A stretch of DNA of 64,000 nt, taken from contig JALWRZ010000007.1 of NCBI GenBank assembly GCA_026993785.1, forward strand, positions 62,001 to 126,000, given 5' to 3'. Below are positions 20,531 to 29,181 of the stretch, in pieces. The number at the start of each line of letters is the position of its first letter. The stretch's first letter is position 1. The notes beneath the pieces were generated by a model. The model ran no database searches. It was not told the origin of the DNA and worked only from the letters and a program-made list of their open reading frames with translations. This DNA comes from DHVE2 group archaeon (GTDB lineage Archaea > Thermoplasmatota > Thermoplasmata > Thermoplasmatales > Aciduliprofundaceae). The position numbers and the translations under genes are program-made.

Positions 20531-21304
20531 ATGCTCACCTTTGTAGGCTTGGGGCTTTACGATGTAAATGATTTAACACTCAGGGGTAAAAAGGTCATCG
20601 AAGATGCAGATACGATTTTCGCAGAGTTTTACACCTCGCATCTAATCGGTATGGAGCCTCAGGAGTTGGAGAAAACGCTGGGAAAGAAAATAATAGTTCT
20701 CTCTCGGGAAGAGGTAGAGCAAGGGGATATCATTCTTGAAAGTGCAGAGAAAGGAAATGCTGTTCTTCTGGTGGCAGGAGACCCTATGATTGCCACAACC
20801 CATATCGCCCTAAGGATAATGGCAGAAGAGAGAGGAATTGCCACCAGAATTGTGCACAACGCATCCATTGTTACCGCCGCACCAGGGCTTTTGGGGCTAC
20901 AGCAATACAAATTCGGGCGCACCGTATCTTTGCCTTTTCCTCAAGAGAACTACTTTCCCACAAGCCCCTACGATGCAATTCAGGAGAATTTCTCCCGTGG
21001 GCTTCATACCCTCATCCTTCTGGACCTCAATCCCAAGCCTATGGGTGCTAAGCAGGCGATGGAAATACTCCTTAGGATGGAGGAGAAGAAGAAAGGTGGA
21101 ATTTTCAAAGAGAACACCCTACTGGGGGTTGTGGCAAGAGCGGGAGCGCCTGATTGCTTAGTAAGAGCTGGATATCTCAAAGACCTGCTTCACGAAGATT
21201 TTGGTCCCCCACTTCATACCCTCATTCTCCCGGGAAAGCTTCATTTTGCCGAGGCCGAGGCTCTGGTGAAGTTGGCCGGTGCACCTCGAGAAATTTTGGG
21301 GTGA
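20531..21304 (+). CDS. dphB: Diphthine synthase
   Basis: A 257-residue SAM-dependent methyltransferase of the tetrapyrrole-methylase fold. It methylates the modified histidine of elongation factor 2 during diphthamide synthesis. The sequence matches the family from the start (LTFVGLGLYDVNDLTLRG) through the GDPMIATTH segment (about 80-88), VHNASIVTAAPGLLGLQ and the C-terminal LIVPGKLHFAEAE-like stretch. Length is as expected. The gene is preceded by a TATA box at leaderless distance. Confidence 0.96.
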   Translation: MLTFVGLGLYDVNDLTLRGKKVIEDADTIFAEFYTSHLIGMEPQELEKTLGKKIIVLSREEVEQGDIILESAEKGNAVLLVAGDPMIATTHIALRIMAEERGIATRIVHNASIVTAAPGLLGLQQYKFGRTVSLPFPQENYFPTSPYDAIQENFSRGLHTLILLDLNPKPMGAKQAMEILLRMEEKKKGGIFKENTLLGVVARAGAPDCLVRAGYLKDLLHEDFGPPLHTLILPGKLHFAEAEALVKLAGAPREILG

Positions 21305-21341
21305 TAAATAAATAAGGCAAAATAATGGAAAATGGGAGAGG

Positions 21342-22007
21342 TTACTTCTCCTCATCCACTTCAAATAGATATTTGTTGTGCTCCATAAAATCCTTGGCAA
21401 TTTTTTCGAAAAATTTACTATGCCCCTTCTTTAATACAAAGAGATACGCTGCTATACCTGTGAGAAGGGCGCTAAAGCTCTCAATGGCTATATCTCCCAT
21501 GGTATCTGGCAACCCAGAGCGCTGCATCGGTGGCACCGGATGGAATATAACGTCTATTCCGTATTCTATAAGTTCCCATACACCGCCAGCCGCAATGGCA
21601 AAGGAAACAGTGAAGAGAAGAATCAGATAAGCATAGGCCTTGGCCGGTTTCTGCATGTAAAGGGGATAAATGAGGAGAAATCCCATCAGCGCTATGAGAA
21701 TCCCGGAGAGAAAGTGGAGAAGTGTATCCCACTGGGGAAAGAAAAAGAAGGCATCCTTGATCTCGCCGAGATACATTCCCAGAAAGATGAAAACCTCGAT
21801 AAAGGAGAGTATTTCCGGGGGTAAATCCAATCTTATCTTTCCCAGAACTGCGCGGGGTGTAAGGAGGAGTATGATTGTGATTACGCTCATGAGCACGATG
21901 GTCTTGTTCCACCAGATTATGTTCTTCACCAAGGTAACCAGTACTACTGCCAGCATTGCAACGAGCAATAGATATGAGATGTACCTTCTACCTTTTTTAA
22001 TTTCCAT
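21342..22007 (-). CDS. YjdF/DUF2238-like membrane protein
   Basis: A membrane protein of about 221 residues with roughly six hydrophobic helices. The segment QWDTLLHFLSGILIALMGF, the later GGVWELIEYGID and LPDTMGDIAIESFSALLTG resemble the conserved Asp/His/Glu positions of the YjdF (DUF2238) family, whose function is unknown. The frame begins at 22037, but a TATA box (TATATAAAT, about 22046-22054) lies only some 15 bases before that ATG. The ATG at 22007 suits the promoter better. Confidence 0.65.
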   Translation of the reverse strand: MEIKKGRRYISYLLLVAMLAVVLVTLVKNIIWWNKTIVLMSVITIILLLTPRAVLGKIRLDLPPEILSFIEVFIFLGMYLGEIKDAFFFFPQWDTLLHFLSGILIALMGFLLIYPLYMQKPAKAYAYLILLFTVSFAIAAGGVWELIEYGIDVIFHPVPPMQRSGLPDTMGDIAIESFSALLTGIAAYLFVLKKGHSKFFEKIAKDFMEHNKYLFEVDEEK

Positions 22008-22142
22008 GCAAACACATCCTGCTTTTATCCCATCCATTGGGGATTTATATAGTTTTCGTTGACATCAAATAATATTACGCCTCTAGAGTGAAAAACAGGA
22101 AAAGTATTAATATTCTGTGGGGTATGTAAGCAAGGTGATAGT

Positions 22143-22811
22143 ATGAGAACCCAGATTGCTCACAAACCGGCATTTGCAGAACTGAGGGTATATCTTTCTC
22201 CCGGAGAAGCGATAACTTCAGAAGCAGGGGCCATGGTTTATATGTCCCCCAATGTAAAGGTTCAAACAACCACGGGAGGAGGACTTTTAAAGGGACTCGC
22301 CAGGAAGATGCTTGCAGGTCAAACGGTATTTGTGAATACATACTACACAGAGAGTGGTGAAGGTCTTGTGGTATTCGCACCCACCATCCCTGGAGATATC
22401 ACAGAAATTGATGTAGAGCAGCCGATCTATGTATCCGATTCAAACTATCTGGCCAGCACAAATCTGGAATTCGGGGTAAAATTCACAGGGTTCAAGGGCG
22501 TTTTTACTCCCGGAGGAATGTTCTGGTTCAAGCTCAGTGGAATAGGAAAGCTCTGGATTGCCACCTACGGCGGGGTGGATGTTATAAATCTAAAACCTGG
22601 AGAAAGAGTGCTTGTGGATAATATACATCTTGCTGCATTTGACGCATCCATGAACTTCTATCTGCGCAAATTTGGTCGTCTCAAATCTTTCCTGTTCGGA
22701 GGGGAATATCTCCTCACTGAATTCGTGGGCCCTGGAAGAGTATTCATACAATCCAGAAATATGCCATCCTTCGCACAGCTGCTTTACAGGTACATGCCCA
22801 AAAATAGATAA
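22143..22811 (+). CDS. AIM24/TIGR00266-family protein
   Basis: A 222-residue all-beta protein of the AIM24 family, widespread in archaea and bacteria with unknown function (mitochondrial relatives affect membrane organisation). Typical parts are LSPGEAITSEAGAMVYMSPN near the N terminus, the Gly-rich GGGLLKGLARKMLAGQTVFVN, and WIATYGGVDVINLKPGERVLVDN. The start has a GGTGATAGT ribosome binding site just upstream. It ends three bases before the convergent end of arlJ. Confidence 0.88.
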   Translation: MRTQIAHKPAFAELRVYLSPGEAITSEAGAMVYMSPNVKVQTTTGGGLLKGLARKMLAGQTVFVNTYYTESGEGLVVFAPTIPGDITEIDVEQPIYVSDSNYLASTNLEFGVKFTGFKGVFTPGGMFWFKLSGIGKLWIATYGGVDVINLKPGERVLVDNIHLAAFDASMNFYLRKFGRLKSFLFGGEYLLTEFVGPGRVFIQSRNMPSFAQLLYRYMPKNR

Positions 22812-22814
22812 GGC

Positions 22815-24488
22815 TCAGAAAGCCAGAACCTTACCCACCGCCCAATTAGTTAGATATCCCACGGTGATACCGACCCATACCAGCATGGAGAAATGGAGAT
22901 AGATGCTATGCTTATGTGACCCACTCACAATCTTTATGATCATGGCGGATACCAATGCATGTATCACGAGAAGGAGAAGAAATACCACGTTGGCAGTATT
23001 CAGGGGGAATTTAGCGGCTAGAAGAGGTATCTTTATGTACTGCTGCAGATTCACAGGATAGTACTTTATCATATTAGCCATCATCTTCATGAGATTGTAT
23101 GTGGTGTAGAGGGCAAAGGCCATGCCCACCATAAGACCGTAGAGTATACCTGTAAGATTGGCGGCAGATTGGTACCTTTTCTTGCGCAGTCCTATCATCC
23201 TTATATAGCCCTCGCTGATTATCTTGGATATCTTTCTAGGATTGCCACCCATATCTAGACCGGTAACAAACATGTCCGTGAACTTGGAGATTAGATTGCT
23301 TCCCGTTTCTCCTGCGAAAAATCTCCATGCCTTTTTCTTATCTATCCTAGTGAGGAGTCTTTTGTAAAGCGTATCGATGTACTTTGTTAATTTGCCAAAA
23401 TCATGCTTCCTTAATCTTTCCATGGCCAGCACATCACTGCCTTTAGCCTCAACATAACTTCCAACGGCCCTAATAAATGCATCATAATTCTCATCGCAGT
23501 TTATAAGTTCACTTTCGCCGCTATGAATCAGATAGCCTGGGTAGAAGAGGGGAAGAATGGATATGGCTATAACTAGCTGAAGCGGTAGATGTAAGAAGAA
23601 GAGAATAAGAAATAGAACAGCTACAGAAAGATACGCAAAGGGCAGCACCTTGAGAAGTCTTATCTCATGGTGTGAGTGAACATCCTTCCGATTGTGCCAT
23701 ATCTCGTCCTCAGGTAACCGAATTTTAATGGCGTAGAGCATCACAGCTTCTACCACTACAAAGGCCAATAGGGTGAGATAGAGGAATATGGTAGTATCTC
23801 CTGTGGTGAACATGGGCAAAATTGCCACAAAAACAGCGAAGAAAAGCATGGAGATGAGCATGGCAACAAAAGTTTCCTTATATACATCGAGCTGAGAGAG
23901 TGCCCCCTCGTATTTGATAGCGTAGGTTTCCATAACCACGGTTCTTTCTTTTTCCAGGAATGTTTCGAAATCTTCACCCGCATCGGCACTATGTGCCAAG
24001 CGATCAAGGAAATCTGCAAGCTCTACGCTGGGTGTTCTCTTCGCCACAACTCTCACGGCATCTGGAAGGCTCAGGTTCCAGTACTCCATAAGATTGTAAA
24101 TCTTCTCAATCTCTTCACTAAGTGCACCATACTCTTTCACCTCCGAGAGTATCCTGAATATTTCCTTTCTGGGAAGCTGTGCAGAGGCCAGAACAGACAT
24201 TCTTATGATGAATAGGTGCATGTACCTTTCTATATCCTTCTTTCTCTTTTCACCCCGCAGAAGAGGGAAAAGAAGGACGATAAGTACTCCAAATGCAGGA
24301 ATGAGATAAAGAACAATATTGAAGGGAAACTGGGAGAAAAAGGGGAACATCATAGAAAGGTATAATGTCACGATGGATGTGGTGAGAATTATGGGTATGG
24401 CGTAGAGTAATATGTATTTCCTCCAGGGAATGTTGAAGGACGCATAGAGTCTGAATATCTTCTCCTTTATCCCCGCCATTTTCATCAC
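22815..24488 (-). CDS. arlJ: Archaellum platform protein ArlJ (FlaJ)
   Basis: A 557-residue polytopic membrane protein, the TadC/PilC-like platform of the archaellum motor. It has an N-terminal helix pair (about 24-80), a large cytoplasmic region of mostly charged helices, two central helices (about 205-250), another cytoplasmic loop (KAWRFFAGETGSNLISKFTDMF), and C-terminal helices after residue 440. It is the last gene of the operon; its start overlaps the arlI stop by four bases. It should interact with the ArlI ATPase. Confidence 0.93.
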   Translation of the reverse strand: MMKMAGIKEKIFRLYASFNIPWRKYILLYAIPIILTTSIVTLYLSMMFPFFSQFPFNIVLYLIPAFGVLIVLLFPLLRGEKRKKDIERYMHLFIIRMSVLASAQLPRKEIFRILSEVKEYGALSEEIEKIYNLMEYWNLSLPDAVRVVAKRTPSVELADFLDRLAHSADAGEDFETFLEKERTVVMETYAIKYEGALSQLDVYKETFVAMLISMLFFAVFVAILPMFTTGDTTIFLYLTLLAFVVVEAVMLYAIKIRLPEDEIWHNRKDVHSHHEIRLLKVLPFAYLSVAVLFLILFFLHLPLQLVIAISILPLFYPGYLIHSGESELINCDENYDAFIRAVGSYVEAKGSDVLAMERLRKHDFGKLTKYIDTLYKRLLTRIDKKKAWRFFAGETGSNLISKFTDMFVTGLDMGGNPRKISKIISEGYIRMIGLRKKRYQSAANLTGILYGLMVGMAFALYTTYNLMKMMANMIKYYPVNLQQYIKIPLLAAKFPLNTANVVFLLLLVIHALVSAMIIKIVSGSHKHSIYLHFSMLVWVGITVGYLTNWAVGKVLAF

Positions 24489-26125
24489 ACCGTGAAGGGG
24501 AGTTTCTCCAGTCCGTACTTCTGGAAATCTACAATTATCTTCACCACATCCCTATATCTGAAGATGTTGTGCTCTATCATCTTCCTTATTATCTTCGCCC
24601 TGAGAAATAGGTCATCGTATATCTTGCGAGGGTCAGCATAGCCAAGAAGCGGGGCTATCTTCTCTTCAAGGATATAGGAGTTGTTCAGTCCTCTAAATAT
24701 ATGCTCATCTCTGAGGGGATCCCAGACAAATACTGCCTTGGTCATCACACCTCCTAATTCAGCAGAATAACCCAGAATTTCCTCCACAGATAGCACTCTT
24801 CTTAAAGATCTCCCACGCAAATATACAGCCTGCTGGAAAACTCCTATGTTAAGGTTGTCCATAAATGTCACAGGCACGTTTATGGGTGGGGAGCTAAGAC
24901 GCTGTATCATCCTTTTTATGGATGCTGCGTGGAACGTTGCCATTACCGGGTGACCTGTTTGCATGGCCTGGAAAGCTACATTACCCTCTGCACCTCTTAT
25001 CTCTCCAACTATTATGTAGTTGGGTCTGCTTCTCAATGCTGCCTTTAGCAGGTCGAACATCTCCACGCGAGATTCTTCAGGTCCAGCTTCTCTGGTGAGC
25101 AATCTCTGCCATATCTCGTGGGGCACATGCACCTCGGGAGTATCCTCGGCGGTAAACACCTTGTAATTATACCTTATGAAGGGGATAATGGCGTTGAGCG
25201 TGGTAGTTTTACCGCTGGCGGTCTCTCCGGAGATGAATATGCTCTTTCCATACTCTATGGCAAGCCATAGATAAGCAGCTATCTCAGGAGAGAAGGTGCC
25301 CCACTTTACAAGCTGTGTAACACTAAGTGGCTCTGCGGCGAATTTTCTTATGGTAAAAGATGCACCCTTTATACTCACATCGTCAGCATATATTATATTA
25401 ATTCTCGAGCCATCAGGCAGTGCACCGTCCACAATAGGGCGACCTGTGCTCACAGGCCTTCCCATTCTTTCGCTCATGCCACGAAGATATGAATCGAGCT
25501 CATCGTAGCTGGTAAACTGAACATTGGTTTCCATGGTCTCAAAGACCTTGTGAATTAGATGTATGGGCTCTATCCCTATGGCATGGATATCTTCAATGTA
25601 GGGATCCCTTAAGATTGGTTCTAGAGGCCCACTTTCTATTATATCCCTTTTCAGATAGTACTCTATCTTATCATACTCCTCTTGAGTAACCGGGACTTTT
25701 ACATTCTTAAACATGGTGAAGAAGCCTTTCTTCTCTCTGAAGGGCACAAATTCTTCAGTGAGCACTACCGAATCTTTGAGTAACCTTTCAATCTGTTTCT
25801 CAAACTCCTCCTTAGTTTTATGAGGTGGCTCGTAGCCTGCCTTTATAAATATAAGCTCCCTTATCTTTTCGTATTTTATCCTCTCTTCATCATTGAGCTC
25901 CGGCTGCACCACCCTATATTTTCTGTCCCCCCTTCTCCCATAAATGTGAATGAAAATGGGATCTCCTACAGGATATATGAGATTCACCCAGTCAAGATCA
26001 CGCATATCTCTTGAAAGCTGCTCATAGAACTCTGGTCTCTCATTGAGTTCCTTCTCCACTTTCCTTATATACTCGCCCAGGTGAGGGTTCCTCTGTATTG
26101 CCAGATCAAACTTGCTCACTGCCAT
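24485..26125 (-). CDS. arlI: Archaellum motor ATPase ArlI (FlaI)
   Basis: A secretion-superfamily ATPase of about 546 residues that powers both assembly and rotation of the archaellum. Visible are the N-terminal domain, Walker A GETASGKTT (about 300), the Asp box EDTPEVHVPHEIWQ, Walker B IIVGEIRGAEG, and the His box GHPVMATFHA. ATG 26125 is chosen because GAGGTGAT lies four to five bases upstream; GTG 26134 and ATG 26131 overlap that site. Transcribed with arlH, whose stop is at 26136. Confidence 0.94.
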   Translation of the reverse strand: MAVSKFDLAIQRNPHLGEYIRKVEKELNERPEFYEQLSRDMRDLDWVNLIYPVGDPIFIHIYGRRGDRKYRVVQPELNDEERIKYEKIRELIFIKAGYEPPHKTKEEFEKQIERLLKDSVVLTEEFVPFREKKGFFTMFKNVKVPVTQEEYDKIEYYLKRDIIESGPLEPILRDPYIEDIHAIGIEPIHLIHKVFETMETNVQFTSYDELDSYLRGMSERMGRPVSTGRPIVDGALPDGSRINIIYADDVSIKGASFTIRKFAAEPLSVTQLVKWGTFSPEIAAYLWLAIEYGKSIFISGETASGKTTTLNAIIPFIRYNYKVFTAEDTPEVHVPHEIWQRLLTREAGPEESRVEMFDLLKAALRSRPNYIIVGEIRGAEGNVAFQAMQTGHPVMATFHAASIKRMIQRLSSPPINVPVTFMDNLNIGVFQQAVYLRGRSLRRVLSVEEILGYSAELGGVMTKAVFVWDPLRDEHIFRGLNNSYILEEKIAPLLGYADPRKIYDDLFLRAKIIRKMIEHNIFRYRDVVKIIVDFQKYGLEKLPFTV

Positions 26126-26135
26126 GGCCATCACC

Positions 26136-26828
26136 TCACGATACGGCCATTATCTCCAGTATTATTCCTGTTCCGGCCTCCACACGGAAAACTATGGTAT
26201 TATCAATTCTTCCCTGGGCATTGGCATATCTCCTTATGAATGCTACACGATTTATAATGCTTCCTATCTTGCTTATACTCGTCTCGATATAAACCTGAGA
26301 AGCTTCACGAAAGGGTGCAAGGATCTCTTCCTTCATAGCCCCCTTCTCCACAGTTAGTATTATAGTTCTATCAAGGGCAAGCAATCTCTTAAAGAAGGAT
26401 AGGAGCTGAACTGAGCGTGATTCCACATGCAGGCTGGCCTTTACCAGAGCGGAAAGGGTATCAATTATGATTATATCCGTCTTGAAAAGCTCAGGGGAGG
26501 ACATAAGGCGACCCATGAAATCACGCCTATCCCGCATGTTTCCTATGATAGGATACACAGGAATGAAGACCAGGCGATTGCGAAGAAGAAAACTGGCAAT
26601 GGGATAGTTAAGGGAATACATCTGTTTTATGAAATCTCTTACGGTCAGTTCTGTGGAAATTATTGTGACGGTATGTCCGTTCATAAGGAACCCATACGCA
26701 AATCTCTGCACCAGGGCACTCTTACCGCTACCGTTCTCTCCCTCTATGAGCACCATGGTGCCCTCGGGGAATCCTCCCGCAAATCTCGAATGCAGCTCAT
26801 CCCTCTCTATTTTTATGCGATACATCAT
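26136..26828 (-). CDS. arlH: Archaellum regulator ATPase ArlH (FlaH)
   Basis: A 230-residue KaiC-like protein that docks under ArlI and controls the switch from assembly to rotation. It has Walker A GENGSGKSA (about 30-38) and Walker B DIIIIDTLSAL, both intact; in known ArlH proteins nucleotide binding matters more than hydrolysis. The ATG has GAGGTG four bases upstream, and the gene starts right after the arlG stop. Confidence 0.9.
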   Translation of the reverse strand: MMYRIKIERDELHSRFAGGFPEGTMVLIEGENGSGKSALVQRFAYGFLMNGHTVTIISTELTVRDFIKQMYSLNYPIASFLLRNRLVFIPVYPIIGNMRDRRDFMGRLMSSPELFKTDIIIIDTLSALVKASLHVESRSVQLLSFFKRLLALDRTIILTVEKGAMKEEILAPFREASQVYIETSISKIGSIINRVAFIRRYANAQGRIDNTIVFRVEAGTGIILEIMAVS

Positions 26829-27251
26829 TTACACCTCGAAGTTGAAGCTTGTGGATAAACCATTCTCAAGGATTATCTTCGCAACATGCTCTCCGGAGCT
26901 GAGATCCACATTTATTGTGAGGGTTATCGTGTCTCCAGGCATCCATCTATCGGAGCTAACAGTTACATTATCAACGTCAATCCCATCGATTAACACGGTT
27001 ATGTGGGATGTGCTTAGCGGCACCTTGCCCGTGTTTTTCAGATAAAGCACCACAGGGTTATTTGAAACCCTCTGAGGATCGTTTATAACCTGGAAATCAG
27101 CTGAGAGCTGTTGAGATATCATATCTCCACGGTCCTCTATACCATCTGAGATATCCAGGATAGCCGTGGCCGCGACTCCCACGAAACTTGCGGCGATGAC
27201 CACCGAGGCAATGAAGAATATTATATGCGTGGCGCTTGTGCTCATACCCAT
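26829..27251 (-). CDS. arlG: Archaellum stator protein ArlG (FlaG)
   Basis: A 140-residue protein with one N-terminal membrane helix (about 7-30) and an Ig-like beta domain (VVLYLKNTGKVPLSTSHITV, then WMPGDTITLTINVD). ArlG forms filaments in the pseudoperiplasm and, with ArlF, ties the motor to the S-layer. Position between the ArlF-like gene and arlH supports the assignment. Ribosome binding site GAGGTGAG lies upstream of the ATG. Confidence 0.85.
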   Translation of the reverse strand: MGMSTSATHIIFFIASVVIAASFVGVAATAILDISDGIEDRGDMISQQLSADFQVINDPQRVSNNPVVLYLKNTGKVPLSTSHITVLIDGIDVDNVTVSSDRWMPGDTITLTINVDLSSGEHVAKIILENGLSTSFNFEV

Positions 27252-27263
27252 TTTTCCCTCACC

Positions 27264-28331
27264 TCACAGATAATCATATATGGTGTTCCCATATTCATCC
27301 ACCAACTTAACCCTATATCCCAGATTCATCGCATGTAGTCCTGTGCCAGATAGATAGATTTTTCCATATACATCGATGTTGTTGCATTCTTCAGGCAGGG
27401 CAATTGTTTCAAGGTAGGCATTTCCTCTGTAGACAAGAATCTCACCTTGGTTGTTAAGCACAAAAAAGGTATCCCCGAGATTCCTATCCGCCGCTATTCT
27501 ACTCGCATTTGTTAGTCGCGAATCACTAAAGCTACTAACATAATTTCCGTCATAGTCATCTTTCTCCACAGTGTTGCCCCTGAGGACATACACGTAGGAG
27601 CCCACGGCCACATCCTTTCCATCGGTTATGGCCACGCTTTTAATCTGTGTGCCATTGTAATCGAAGATATAAAAAGAAGTAGACGACACCGCATATAAAT
27701 GATTGTTGTAGGCAGCAATACCTACGATGGATAATCCGTTGCCAAAGCTCCTCACGTAGTTTCCATTTAAATCATATTCAAGAATTTCTGAGGAGTTGAG
27801 CACAAATATGTAGGAGTCCACCGCCACATCCAGGGGAGAATTAACGCCAATGCTCCAGAGCTTATCCCCTTCGAAGGAATACACCTCCAAAGCGTTTGAG
27901 ATAAGGATGTATATCTTATCTAACTCAGCCGATGCCTTTATCCTTGCTCCTGAATCCATGGCAAATTGAATATCGTGGTTATTACCAATAGAATAAGCAG
28001 AGGATATGAAGAATCTCTTCCTCTGTCCAGGATACCAGTAGTTCCCGCTGCTAATAAAGGAGGATATACTCCCATTAATTAGGATGCTGAGCTTGCTCAT
28101 ATCCAGGGTTATGGGTCCCTGATTCCATGCTATAATCTCAATCTGAGAGGAATTGTAAACAATTTTCTCTATCTTGATGATATTCTTGCTACCCTGTATA
28201 ATTTCTACTCGATCTTCCATGCCTTGGTTCACATTAGCGTAGGAATAAATAAGGCTATTGAGAAGAACTCCGAGCATGAAGAGGGAAGCGGTGAATATTA
28301 TTCCGAAGGATGCGGTAGTGCTCAGACCCAT
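27264..28331 (-). CDS. arlF: ArlF (FlaF)-like stator protein with a propeller-like extension
   Basis: A 355-residue protein. Residues 1-135 look like ArlF: an N-terminal membrane helix (GIIFTASLFMLGVLLNSLIY) and a beta-sandwich ending near GNNHDIQFAMDSG. ArlF proteins are usually 120-160 residues; here about 220 extra residues follow. They contain recurring units of about 40 residues with a pattern such as LEVYSFEGDKLWSI, ILEYDLNGNYVRSF and VEKDDYDGNYVSSF separated by DVAVDSYIFVL- or DVAVGSYVYVL-type strands, as in NHL/PQQ-like beta-propellers. ArlF binds the S-layer, so the extension is expected to sit outside the membrane. Strong GGAGGTGATG site upstream of the ATG. Confidence 0.75.
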   Translation of the reverse strand: MGLSTTASFGIIFTASLFMLGVLLNSLIYSYANVNQGMEDRVEIIQGSKNIIKIEKIVYNSSQIEIIAWNQGPITLDMSKLSILINGSISSFISSGNYWYPGQRKRFFISSAYSIGNNHDIQFAMDSGARIKASAELDKIYILISNALEVYSFEGDKLWSIGVNSPLDVAVDSYIFVLNSSEILEYDLNGNYVRSFGNGLSIVGIAAYNNHLYAVSSTSFYIFDYNGTQIKSVAITDGKDVAVGSYVYVLRGNTVEKDDYDGNYVSSFSDSRLTNASRIAADRNLGDTFFVLNNQGEILVYRGNAYLETIALPEECNNIDVYGKIYLSGTGLHAMNLGYRVKLVDEYGNTIYDYL

Positions 28332-28334
28332 GTT

Positions 28335-28973
28335 TTACATCACCTCCACGTATCTGGTCACATAGGGAGATGGTGTTGTTAGCTCCTTCAATGTGGGCAC
28401 CCCATGTTTAGGTATTATCTTTAGGGTGAAATAGCTCTGAGGTTCTAAATCTAAACCACAGGCGGTGGCATTAAAGAAAAGTCGCACCACGTCCCCGGAG
28501 GTTATTGTCCCTTCGCTCCATGTTTGCGGATCCATATCCCTTACTATTGCAGCCCCAAATTCTCCACTACCCCCCTGAGGTTTAGCGCCACCATCGAAGC
28601 TCATGGATGAGTTGTACACCAAATCCGATACCGTATTCCCATCGCTGACCTCAATAATTATGCTATCCACACTTATGGGTGGACTTCCAGGAATCAAAGA
28701 AATTTTTATATCTATCCAGTCAAGAGTGTTATGATAGGGTTCTCCAGTACCCCAGGAATCGTTGTATCTGTAGCCACCTATGGAGATTATTTTTACCCCC
28801 ATGGAAACATCCTGAATAGCTGTCTCCCCCGTGCTTTCAGCCTGCTGTTGTAACTGATAGGTGACTTGGATGAGCATAACCGCGGTGACGGCTGAAACGA
28901 TTATCATGGCGATGAAAATTATGAGCGAGCCGACGCCGAATTCTCCCTGTTCTTTCTTAAATGCCTTTTTCAT
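28335..28973 (-). CDS. arlB: Archaellin (archaellum filament protein)
   Basis: A major filament protein of about 212 residues and the only archaellin in the window. It starts with a class III signal peptide (MKKAFKKEQG), probably cut before EFGVGSLIIFIAM, followed by the hydrophobic N-terminal helix that builds the filament core, the conserved VTYQLQQQAESTGETAIQDV, and a beta-rich outer domain with several N-glycosylation sequons. ATG 28973 is preferred over ATG 28982 and GTG 28985, because AGGTGAT (28987-28981) lies seven bases before it and the signal peptide then has the usual length. It heads the arl operon behind a long structured leader. Confidence 0.88.
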   Translation of the reverse strand: MKKAFKKEQGEFGVGSLIIFIAMIIVSAVTAVMLIQVTYQLQQQAESTGETAIQDVSMGVKIISIGGYRYNDSWGTGEPYHNTLDWIDIKISLIPGSPPISVDSIIIEVSDGNTVSDLVYNSSMSFDGGAKPQGGSGEFGAAIVRDMDPQTWSEGTITSGDVVRLFFNATACGLDLEPQSYFTLKIIPKHGVPTLKELTTPSPYVTRYVEVM

Positions 28974-29095
28974 ATTATTCATCACCTCTGATTATCACCT
29001 CCCTTGGAGAGGAAGGAGGAGAGCCTGAGAGGCTCTCCCCGAGAGAGGCCCGAGGTGATATATGCTATCACCTGCGGGCATGCAGGGCCTCCCTC
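28974..29095 (-). promoter_or_regulatory. Structured archaellin mRNA leader with possible anti-SD switch
   Basis: A leader of about 120 bases between the predicted start (TATA boxes TTTTTAAAAG about 29118-29128 and TTTATAAAT about 29139-29148) and the archaellin ATG. It folds into two perfect 8-5-8 hairpins: AGGTGATA/TATCACCT (29073-29053) and GGAGAGCC/GGCTCTCC (29038-29018). The TATCACCT arm (29060-29053) is also fully complementary to AGGTGATA at 29000-28993 and matches seven of eight bases of AGGTGATG at 28987-28980, the likely ribosome binding site. The arm could therefore release or block translation. The regulatory role is inferred. Confidence 0.6.
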
Positions 29096-29181
29096 GAAAA
29101 AGAAATATGAGATTGGCTTTTAAAAATTTTTTCACTGAAATTTATAAATTGTTAAGCATATGAGAGATACAATAATGATTT

